NCBI RefSeq assembly: GCF_900099825.1
Contig: NZ_LT629693.1
Location: 682,001 to 746,000, forward strand
Length of the DNA: 64,000 bases
Direction: 5' to 3'
Source of the DNA: Bradyrhizobium ottawaense
Lineage (GTDB): Bacteria; Pseudomonadota; Alphaproteobacteria; Rhizobiales; Xanthobacteraceae
Below the pieces are notes generated by a model. That model ran no database searches. It saw only the letters and a program-made list of their open reading frames with translations, and had not been told where the DNA came from. The position numbers were made by a program, and so were the translations under genes. Positions 33,595 through 40,654 of the stretch are shown in pieces. How positions within the stretch are numbered: the stretch's first letter is position 1; each line of letters begins with the position of its first letter.

Positions 33595-34269
33595 TCAAGC
33601 GGCAAGCGGCGCAGCCAAGATCTGCAAGTTGGTGGCAAACCGGAGTTTCGGCTCCGTCAACGACTGAAGCTCGGCGACGCCTATCCCTCCGACCATCTCT
33701 CTGACCAAAAGTCCGTCCGGCCGAACATCGATCACGGCCAAATTTGTGTAGATTCGCTTGACAACACCAGATGCCGTAAGCGGCAAGGTGCACCGATGCC
33801 GAACACGCGGCTCACCGTTTTTGCCGACGTGGTCCATGAGGACGCGAACCTCCCTCGCACCAACGGCCAGATCCATTGCCCCGCCAACCCCGGGTGGAAA
33901 CGTCGGGTCGTCTGTAGCCCAGTTCGCGAGGTCTCCGGCTTCTGAAACCTCAAAGGCACCCAGCAAGCTAACGTCGAGGTGTCCGCCACGAATCATCAGG
34001 AACGCATCGGCGTGGTGCATATAGCCACCGCCGACAGCCAGCGTCGCAAGGTTCTTGCCGGCATCAATCAGATTCGGATCCTCCATCCCGGGTGTCGGTC
34101 GCGGTCCGAGACCCAGAATGCCGTTCTCGCTGTGAAAGATGACTTCTCGATTTTTCGGTACAAAGTTTGCTGCCAAGGTCGGAATGCCAATTCCGAGGTT
34201 GACAAAGCTGCCTTCCAGCAGGTCTTGCGCGGCGCGCCAGGCAACCTGTTCCCGCGTCAGCTTCACCAT
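33595..34269 (-). CDS. 3-oxoacid/3-oxoadipate CoA-transferase-type subunit B
   Basis: A 224-residue beta subunit of a class I CoA-transferase. Landmarks are FVNLGIGIPTLAANFVP, the catalytic Glu in FHSENGILGLGP, MIRGGHLDVSLLGAFEV and VMMDH-like VLMDHVGKNG. It pairs with subunit A, whose gene overlaps by 7 bp upstream. Family members transfer CoA from succinyl-CoA to 3-oxoacids (PcaJ, ScoB). The context of thiolase-like protein, DUF35 protein and P450 suggests activation of a ring-derived oxo-acid rather than ketone-body use. Confidence 0.92.
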   Translation of the reverse strand: MVKLTREQVAWRAAQDLLEGSFVNLGIGIPTLAANFVPKNREVIFHSENGILGLGPRPTPGMEDPNLIDAGKNLATLAVGGGYMHHADAFLMIRGGHLDVSLLGAFEVSEAGDLANWATDDPTFPPGVGGAMDLAVGAREVRVLMDHVGKNGEPRVRHRCTLPLTASGVVKRIYTNLAVIDVRPDGLLVREMVGGIGVAELQSLTEPKLRFATNLQILAAPLAA

Positions 34270-34937
34270 GCGCCCTCTCCAACGACGACGACCCGATCGA
34301 CGAATATGCTTGGTGTCACGATCGCTTCCGGATCCATTTCGCCAAGTTCAACCATCGTGTCCACCTCCACTACAGTGAGCTCGGCGGCCGTCGCCATGAC
34401 CGGATTGAAGTTTCGGGCCGATTTTGAGTAGATCAAATTGCCCCAGCGATCGGCCGCTCTAGCTTTGATCAACGCGACATCGCCCTTCAGCGGCTTCTCG
34501 AAAACGTGCAGCCGGCCGCCGATCTCACGGGTCTCTTTACCTTCTGCGAGTTTAGTGCCTGCGGAGACCGGCGAGAAAAAGCCGCCGAGACCCGCAGCGG
34601 CGCATCGCATTCGTTCGCTGATCGTACCCTGCGGCACCAGTTCAAGCTCCAGGGACTTCGACCTGTATGCTGCAAGGAATGCGCGGTAATCGCCAGAACG
34701 AGGATATGAGCAGATCACTTTTCGGACACGACCGGAATCAATCAACTTCGCCAGTCCGTAATCACCGGTGCCGGCATTGTTGGCCACGACCGTCAGCTCC
34801 TTGGCGCCCTGATCGTGAAGTGCATCCAACAGGTGATCGGCCACACCGACCGCGCCAAACCCAGCGACCAGCACTGTAGCGCCGTCGTTGATCCCAGCTA
34901 CGGCTTCGCGGCACGTCTTCACTTGTTTGTTGATCAC
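34263..34937 (-). CDS. 3-oxoacid/3-oxoadipate CoA-transferase-type subunit A
   Basis: A 224-residue alpha subunit (PcaI/ScoA type). Landmarks are GINDGATVLVAGFGAVGVAD, LTVVANNAGTGDYGLAKLI, LELVPQGTISERMRCAAAGL and SARNFNPVMATAAELTVVEV. It overlaps the beta subunit gene, so the heterodimer is made in step. It is separated by about 80 bp from the DUF35 protein gene, in the same direction. Confidence 0.92.
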   Translation of the reverse strand: MINKQVKTCREAVAGINDGATVLVAGFGAVGVADHLLDALHDQGAKELTVVANNAGTGDYGLAKLIDSGRVRKVICSYPRSGDYRAFLAAYRSKSLELELVPQGTISERMRCAAAGLGGFFSPVSAGTKLAEGKETREIGGRLHVFEKPLKGDVALIKARAADRWGNLIYSKSARNFNPVMATAAELTVVEVDTMVELGEMDPEAIVTPSIFVDRVVVVGEGAW

Positions 34938-35018
34938 CTTCGGGCCTCATTCATTCGCAATTGCTCCGTGGAATACAACGCGCGCAATCGATACTCGTTC
35001 GTAAACGGACCGGCTCGA

Positions 35019-35426
35019 TCACGCATGCCTATCTACCGGTCTAAACATGGGAACGAGCGATCCGTTCGTTGAAGCGACGTAGACAACCTCGACGACCTGT
35101 CCGATCCTCAGGCTGTCGAAGTCGCACTCGACAATGTTCGTCATCATCGCCGGTCCTTCGTCAAGCTGGACGTAAGCGAGCACGTACGGCTTACCGACCC
35201 TTCGCATCACGGTATATGAATAGATCCGTGCCTTGCCCGAAGCCAATGCCCAACCGACGTCGGCAGAAAGGCAGAACGGACAGAAATGCCGCGGGTAGAA
35301 GAATGGCTTCTGACACTTCGCGCACTGGCCAATTCGGAGTTGGCCGTTGTTCGCCGCAGCCCAAAACTGCTCATTGTCCAAATCAACGTTAGGCGGAGGC
35401 ACGTCACTTTGAGTGGATCCGGCCAT
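35019..35426 (-). CDS. DUF35 OB-fold zinc-ribbon protein, acyl-CoA binding partner of the thiolase-like protein
   Basis: A 135-residue protein with a rubredoxin-like zinc ribbon (CAKCQKPFFYPRHFCPFC) followed by an OB-fold (IYSYTVMRRVGKPYVLAYVQ). This is the DUF35 partner always found with SCP2-type thiolase-like proteins, as in the ChsH2-Ltp2 steroid side-chain aldolase and archaeal HMG-CoA synthase complexes. The next gene encodes exactly such a thiolase-like protein, 3 bp away. The pair is expected to form one complex handling an acyl-CoA. Confidence 0.9.
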   Translation of the reverse strand: MAGSTQSDVPPPNVDLDNEQFWAAANNGQLRIGQCAKCQKPFFYPRHFCPFCLSADVGWALASGKARIYSYTVMRRVGKPYVLAYVQLDEGPAMMTNIVECDFDSLRIGQVVEVVYVASTNGSLVPMFRPVDRHA

Positions 35427-35429
35427 GCT

Positions 35430-36596
35430 TCACTCTCTTTCCAGAATCAGCGTAGCACTGCAATGACGCGAAGCGATCCAGCCGCCTGTGCCATGAGCGA
35501 GTGCGATATCGCAGTTCGGAACCTGGACACGCGGATGGGCTTCCCCGCGCAACTGACGAACTGCTTCAATCACCTTGGTCATGCCGCCTCGGTTCGAAGG
35601 ATGGTTGTTGCAGAGACCACCTCCATCGGTATTAAACGGCAATCGACCGATACCGGAGATCAAATTGCCGTCGCTGACGAATTGACCGCCCTGCCCTTTC
35701 TCGCAAAATCCCAAATCCTCAAGAGCGATCAAAACCGAAATCGTGAAGCTGTCGTAAATGCACGCGCATTTGATATCGCTCGGCGTCACGCGAGCCTCGG
35801 CAAATGCCTGCCCGCCTGAGACAACCGCGCCTGACGACGTCATGTCTGGATATCCGCCGTGAATTTGCTTCACGAACTCGCCAGAGCCACGAACCCTCAC
35901 CTTCGGTCGAGAGAGCGATTTGGCGATTTCGGGGCTTACAACAACGAGCGCGCCTCCGCCGTCGGTTATGACGCAGCAGTCCAGCCGGTGCAAAGGATCG
36001 GCAACCATCGGGGAATTGACAACTTCTTCCACTGTGACGACGTTTCGGAGCAACGCCAGCGGATTGTGTTGGGCATGGACGGAAGCCGCGACCTTGATCC
36101 ACGCGAGTTGCTCGCCGGTCGTGCCAAATTCGTGCATATGGCGTGCAGCGGCCATCGCATACATACCAACGACCGATGATCGAAAAGGGCTCTCGAAACC
36201 GACGTCGGGCCCTGCGAATCTGGACGCAACAGTTGTCTTTCCCTCGGCCCTGGGTCGACCCGCCAGTGTGATGAGCGCGACCGAGCACTTGCCCGCTGCT
36301 ATCGCCTGAGCCGCGTGATTCACGTGCAGCAAATAGGACGACCCTCCGACATCGGTCGAGTCGACGATTTGCGGCTTGATCCCAAGATGCTCGACAATGG
36401 CGATGGGTCCTAAACCGGGGGCGTCCGCCGTATAGAAGGCATCAACGTCCGCGATACCCAGGCCCGCGTCTTCCAACGCGCCCCTGGCAACCTCGGCATG
36501 AAGCTGGGCAATGCTCCGATCGGTTGCAAGTCGCGTCGGATGCTCGAATGCCCCGGCGATATATGCTGCGCCTGCCTTTGATAGACTACTCGACAA
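35430..36596 (-). CDS. Thiolase-like (SCP2-thiolase) protein lacking the nucleophilic cysteine
   Basis: A 388-residue thiolase-superfamily protein. The segment where thiolases carry the nucleophile reads DVGGSSYLLHVNHAAQAI, with Ser instead of Cys. Other parts are typical (CVITDGGGALVVVSPE, DSFTISVLIALEDLGF, NTDGGGLCNNHPSNRGGMTK, ALAHGTGGW). This pattern matches the lipid-transfer-protein/Ltp2-like members that work with DUF35 partners and can act as retro-aldolases rather than thiolases. Together with the adjacent DUF35 gene it probably performs C-C bond cleavage or formation on a CoA thioester. It starts the transcription unit. Confidence 0.86.
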   Translation of the reverse strand: MSSSLSKAGAAYIAGAFEHPTRLATDRSIAQLHAEVARGALEDAGLGIADVDAFYTADAPGLGPIAIVEHLGIKPQIVDSTDVGGSSYLLHVNHAAQAIAAGKCSVALITLAGRPRAEGKTTVASRFAGPDVGFESPFRSSVVGMYAMAAARHMHEFGTTGEQLAWIKVAASVHAQHNPLALLRNVVTVEEVVNSPMVADPLHRLDCCVITDGGGALVVVSPEIAKSLSRPKVRVRGSGEFVKQIHGGYPDMTSSGAVVSGGQAFAEARVTPSDIKCACIYDSFTISVLIALEDLGFCEKGQGGQFVSDGNLISGIGRLPFNTDGGGLCNNHPSNRGGMTKVIEAVRQLRGEAHPRVQVPNCDIALAHGTGGWIASRHCSATLILERE

Positions 36597-36630
36597 CTTG
36601 CACTCCTCGATTCCAACGGCAGTTGGCGGG

Positions 36631-37827
36631 TTAGGGGCTCACGACGGGCCCAAACAGAACCCAATGCTCTCCGTTGAACCGCATCATCTGGAATTGGTCG
36701 ATTGGAACAAAATCGGTAGCGCTCGTGTTCATCGTAATACCGGGAAGCAACAGCCCGATTTCCACATTGCGAAGACTCGCCGCCTGCTTCATGAAGTTTT
36801 CGCGAGTCAAATCGTCTCCGCATTGGCGAAGCAAATACACAAGGCTCTGCGCAGAAGCGTAGCCGAGCGCAGCAATATCGTTTTTGGCGCCAGATGGATA
36901 ATGCCGGTCCATGAAGGCGAAGAATTCCAACATTCCCGGATCCTTGGCCCAAGCCGGATCCTCTGGATCTTTCCTGTAGGCGGCCGACATTATTCCGACC
37001 GCATTCCCCAAGCCCGCAGGCTTCAGCGTGGTGTCGATTGTCGCGGCTGTGTTACTGACATAGGTCGTAGGCTTCCACGCCAACTCGGCAACAGTTCTGA
37101 TAGCTTGAGTTGCGAACTTGGAAATGGCCGCCACAACGAGCGTATCGGCTCCAGACGCCTTTAGAGTAATGACCGACGACGAAATCGTCGGCTCGGAAGT
37201 CTCATAAGACGCTTGGGCAATGAGCATTTCCGGAGCTCGCTCGCCAAGTCCTTCTTTTAGACCGGCCAGGTAGTCCCAACCAAAATCGTCATTCTGATAA
37301 AGAATCGCAATCTTGGCGTTCGGGTTCTGCGAGATGATGTGCTTTCCGTAAATCACCCCTTCGCGTTGGTAGTGAGGGATCCATCCCATCGTCCATGGAA
37401 ACTTCGTTGGATCACCAAATTTGGCCGCTCCGGAGGTCACAAATATCTGCGGGACCTTCTTCTGATTCAAATACTTCATGGTAGCGGTATTCGACGCCGT
37501 TCCCGGTGAACTAAAAATCGCGAATACCTCGTCGCTTTCGACGAGTTTTCGCGTTTGTTCGACGGACTTGGGAGGGCTAAAGGCGTCGTCATAGGAAATG
37601 AAGGCTATCTTTCGGCCGTTGATGCCGCCTTCGTCGTTGATCTTCTTGAAGTAGGCCTCCTCTACTTTTCCCAGGAGACTATATCCGGACGCCGACCCGC
37701 TATAAGGCATCAGATTGCCGATCTTGATTTCCGTGGCGCTCACGCCTGGAACCGGCTTTGTGTCGCTGGCGACAACTTCGCCAATTTGCAAGAATAGCAG
37801 CGCGCAACCTAGGAAAAGCAGTTTCAC
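36631..37827 (-). CDS. Liv-type ABC transporter substrate-binding protein (orphan)
   Basis: A 398-residue exported binding protein with a signal peptide ending near VVAS. The segments VSATEIKIGNLMPYSGSASG, NDEGGINGRKIAFISYDDAF and SPPKSVEQTRKLVESDEVFA are very close to the binding protein encoded at 53.6 kb, so the two are paralogues. The start is GTG behind GAAGAGG; longer frames upstream are not supported. It has no permease or ATPase genes nearby. It belongs to the P450/thiolase cluster and would deliver its substrate through a shared Liv transporter. Confidence 0.9.
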   Translation of the reverse strand: MKLLFLGCALLFLQIGEVVASDTKPVPGVSATEIKIGNLMPYSGSASGYSLLGKVEEAYFKKINDEGGINGRKIAFISYDDAFSPPKSVEQTRKLVESDEVFAIFSSPGTASNTATMKYLNQKKVPQIFVTSGAAKFGDPTKFPWTMGWIPHYQREGVIYGKHIISQNPNAKIAILYQNDDFGWDYLAGLKEGLGERAPEMLIAQASYETSEPTISSSVITLKASGADTLVVAAISKFATQAIRTVAELAWKPTTYVSNTAATIDTTLKPAGLGNAVGIMSAAYRKDPEDPAWAKDPGMLEFFAFMDRHYPSGAKNDIAALGYASAQSLVYLLRQCGDDLTRENFMKQAASLRNVEIGLLLPGITMNTSATDFVPIDQFQMMRFNGEHWVLFGPVVSP

Positions 37828-38341
37828 AGCCGTGCCTCTTCGAAAGGGATGTTCGTATTTTCTTGGAAACGGACAGTCTTTGCGAACACTTGCCAACAAA
37901 GCGCGACCCGGGCACGCAACAATGAGATGGCCGCGGTGCGAGCACAAATACTCATTGCCGATGATTTGAGAGGATATGCATATGATTAATGCGACGCTCA
38001 TAGCCGGATGCGGATAGCTGCCGGCTCGACGAAAGGATAGTTGGCTGCGAGTTTGCCGAAACGGGTTGCGATACGTCGACTGCCGCTTTTGCTCTCGCTC
38101 GGCGTCACCGGCTTCAACGGGATCACCGCCTATTTCGGGCTGCTGGACATTGGCTAGCCCCGCCCTGACGATACCGTGGTGGCATCGAGCGCGGCCGGTG
38201 CGAGAGCGGCGCCACGGCCTTTCGTACCGATCGCCCTACGGTGGCCCCGCTTTGGAGAATCTAGCAGCTTGCAATGGCGAATTTCTCCGCAAACAGGTAA
38301 TGCAGGCTTATGACGGAGCGCACAGTCGATTTGAGAATCCC
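37828..38341. other. Divergent promoter region
   Basis: About 510 bases between the binding protein gene and the MarR gene. A 10-bp palindrome ATATGCATAT lies at 37974-37983. A short frame at 38041-38157 has a hydrophobic stretch that resembles an EamA-transporter fragment but is too short to call. Nothing else is recognised. Confidence 0.4.
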
Positions 38342-38833
38342 ATGAAAGCCAGGTCGTCCAAAGGAGATACCCGATCGGCATCGCCGGACGAAATCGCCGG
38401 CAGGCTCAAGCTCGACAAGGGTCTCGGCTTCCTGGTGCGTCTGCTGGATACACGCATGAACGTGCTCTATGAGCAACTGACGGCACAGAACGACATTACC
38501 CCGCGGCAATTCGGCGTCCTGCTGACGCTCTACCAGCAGGGTACCTTGACCCTGACCGAGCTTGCCCAACATATCCGCGTCGACCGCAGCACGCTCGGCG
38601 AAATGATCAACCGGATGGCGAAACGCTCCCTAATCAGCAAACGCGACAACGGCAATGACCGCCGCTCCGCCGAGGTGCAGCTTGCGCCCGCCGGCAAGAC
38701 GGTCCTCCTGAAGCTCGTGACTGGGGCTGCCGAACTGCAGACCGCCTTGCTGGCACCGCTGGCGGCCGAAGATCGCGCCCATTTCATGCGCTGCATGAAA
38801 CGTGTCGCGGAACCGCCTGGCGGCGACGACTAG
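38342..38833 (+). CDS. MarR family transcription regulator
   Basis: A 163-residue winged-helix regulator. The DNA-binding part is LTLTELAQHIRVDRSTLGEM with wing residues RDNGNDRRSAEVQLAPAGK (the DRRS motif) and helical dimerisation arms at both ends. The ATG is taken at MKARSSKGD because upstream sequence is not MarR-like; the ribosome site is weak. A perfect 12-bp palindrome lies 136 bp downstream of its stop, in front of the HicB-like and Rieske genes, suggesting local control of that unit. Confidence 0.88.
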   Translation: MKARSSKGDTRSASPDEIAGRLKLDKGLGFLVRLLDTRMNVLYEQLTAQNDITPRQFGVLLTLYQQGTLTLTELAQHIRVDRSTLGEMINRMAKRSLISKRDNGNDRRSAEVQLAPAGKTVLLKLVTGAAELQTALLAPLAAEDRAHFMRCMKRVAEPPGGDD

Positions 38834-38965
38834 CCGACCGCGGAGCGCCTGTTCGGCAGTACGCCGCAGGCGTCCAGACATAAAATCGCGAAAACAACCC
38901 CATGCAAAGTAGGGTGGCGTCCATGTTGGCGGCAGATCGGCCTTGCCCGAACCGCTCCGCCGAGT

Positions 38966-38983
38966 TATTACGTATACGTAGTA
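38966..38983. promoter_or_regulatory. Palindrome around TACGTATACGTA, likely MarR operator
   Basis: TACGTATACGTA is a perfect 12-bp palindrome that extends to TTA...TAA on both sides. It sits about 20 bp before the HicB-like start codon and after the MarR gene. Position and length fit a MarR-family operator. Confidence 0.5.
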
Positions 38984-39003
38984 AATAGCGAAAGCGTTTC
39001 GGG

Positions 39004-39345
39004 ATGGAGCAGCGGCTGAGGGACTGTCTGAGCGTGCCCTATCTGCTGGCAGCGGAAACGGTCGAGGTCGCACCGGGATCGTGGATCAGCCGCGTCGCCT
39101 ACCCGGAACTGCCCGGCTGCAGCGCCGAGGCCCCGGTCGTGGAGGATGCGCTCCATCTGCTTGAGCGAAAGCGGATCGAGATGATCGTCCGGATGGTCGG
39201 GGAAGGCCGCGCTCCGCCGAGGCCACGGCCACCTCTCGGGGATTGCGACCCGGTCTGGGTCGCCAGACAAGCCAGCTTATCCGACGAAATCATTGCCCTG
39301 ATCAGCAGTAACGGAGGAAACCAAGATGCTCTCGCGCCAGGATAA
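39004..39345 (+). CDS. HicB-like domain protein
   Basis: A 113-residue protein. Residues 10-70 follow the HicB RNase-H-like antitoxin pattern: PYLLAAETVEVAPGSWISRV, AYPELPGCSAEAPVVEDALH, LLERKRIEMIVRMVGEG. The usual C-terminal ribbon-helix-helix is not obvious and there is no HicA toxin gene next to it, so it is more likely a stand-alone HicB-fold protein than an antitoxin. It overlaps the Rieske oxygenase gene by 20 bp, so the two are co-expressed. The ribosome site in front is weak. Confidence 0.68.
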   Translation: MEQRLRDCLSVPYLLAAETVEVAPGSWISRVAYPELPGCSAEAPVVEDALHLLERKRIEMIVRMVGEGRAPPRPRPPLGDCDPVWVARQASLSDEIIALISSNGGNQDALAPG

Positions 39346-40645
39346 CGAAACGCTGGTCCGGGTCGGAACGGACACACCGATGGGATCGTTGTTCCGGCTG
39401 TTCTGGATTCCATTCTTCTTCTCCAAGGACATCATTGCCGACGGTCAACCAAAGCGAGTGACGCTGCTCGGCGAGGATCTGGTCGCGTTCCGCGATTCGC
39501 AGGGGCGTGTCGGTCTGATGGCCAATGCCTGCGCGCATCGCGGCGCGCCGATGATGTACGGACGCAATGAGGACTGCGGCTTGCGCTGCGTCTACCACGG
39601 CTGGAAATATGATGTTACCGGTGCGGTTACGGATATGCCGGCAGAACCGGCCAAGAGCCGGCGCAAGGACAAGGTCAGGATCACCGCCTACCCCTGCCGC
39701 GAACGCAACGGCATGGTCTGGGCCTATATGGGTCCGGAGACGGCTGACTTGCCGCCGCTGCCGAACGTCGAGTGGAATCTGGTTCCCACCGGGAATGTCG
39801 TCGTTTCGATGCGGGTGCAGGAATGTAACTGGCTGCAGGCGCTCGAAGGCGAAATCGATTCCGCGCACGCGCCGATCCTGCACAGTCGGATCGACTCCAA
39901 AGGTGCGATCAACGAATGGCTAGCCACGCGCGACCTGCGGCCGACCTTCGAATGCATCCGGCAGGATTTTGGCATGAGCATCGCGGCGAAGCGGCAGCTT
40001 GGCGACGAAAGGCTATATTGGCGCGTGAACCAGTTCATGATGCCGTTCTATTCGCTGGTGCCGCCGCAATCGAAATTTCCCGATCTCAGCGGCCACGCCT
40101 GGGTGCCGATGGACGATAATCACACGCTTTGCATCTTCTTCTCGTATCACCCGTCCGAACCGCTGCCCGCACGCACGCGCGATTTGTTCGAGGAAGGCCA
40201 TAACGGCCGCGAAACGGGCCATCCGAGCAAAAATGCCTTCGTCAAGCGCGATGCCACGGTGCCCTATGCTGATTACTGGACCAAATTCACCCGCGAGAAC
40301 GGTTACCAGTTCGACTATCAAAGCCAGGTCGACACATGGTTCTCGGGGCTGCCGGGGCTCTGGGTCCAGGATGGTGCGTGCCAATCGGGCATCCGCCCGA
40401 TCTTCGACCGCACCAAGGAGCATCTGGGATCCAGCGACACCGGGATCGTTATGACCCGGCGGCTGCTGCTGGAAGCGGTCAGCGCCTATCGCGACCAGGG
40501 CATCAAGCCGAACGGGGTTGGCAATCCCGATACTTTCATGGTGCGCGCGGTCTCGCTAACGCTGCCGGAAACCACGTCATGGGTTGACTACGGCCGGCCG
40601 CATATGACGGCGAAACTCGGCGCCGATTTCGGCTACGCGCTGTAG
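39326..40645 (+). CDS. Rieske non-heme iron aromatic ring-hydroxylating oxygenase, alpha subunit
   Basis: A 439-residue oxygenase of the phthalate 4,5-dioxygenase/phenoxybenzoate dioxygenase family. The Rieske 2Fe-2S motif uses C69, H71, C88 and H91 (CAHRGAPMMYG, CVYHGW). The mononuclear iron site is EIDSAHAPILH with D178, H181 and H186. GGAGGAAACCAAG precedes the ATG. The enzyme needs an external reductase, which is not encoded here; it may borrow one from elsewhere. Reactions in this family include dihydroxylation, ether-bond cleavage and O-demethylation of aryl acids. Confidence 0.93.
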   Translation: MLSRQDNETLVRVGTDTPMGSLFRLFWIPFFFSKDIIADGQPKRVTLLGEDLVAFRDSQGRVGLMANACAHRGAPMMYGRNEDCGLRCVYHGWKYDVTGAVTDMPAEPAKSRRKDKVRITAYPCRERNGMVWAYMGPETADLPPLPNVEWNLVPTGNVVVSMRVQECNWLQALEGEIDSAHAPILHSRIDSKGAINEWLATRDLRPTFECIRQDFGMSIAAKRQLGDERLYWRVNQFMMPFYSLVPPQSKFPDLSGHAWVPMDDNHTLCIFFSYHPSEPLPARTRDLFEEGHNGRETGHPSKNAFVKRDATVPYADYWTKFTRENGYQFDYQSQVDTWFSGLPGLWVQDGACQSGIRPIFDRTKEHLGSSDTGIVMTRRLLLEAVSAYRDQGIKPNGVGNPDTFMVRAVSLTLPETTSWVDYGRPHMTAKLGADFGYAL

Positions 40646-40654
40646 CTCACGGCA

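Noticed and set aside
38041..38157. 39-codon hydrophobic frame resembling an EamA transporter fragment
   Set aside because: Too short, preceded by a stop and followed by no further homology; at most a relic.
39004..39345. HicAB toxin-antitoxin pair
   Set aside because: Only the HicB-like half is present; no small HicA-type dsRNA-binding protein is encoded next to it on either strand.
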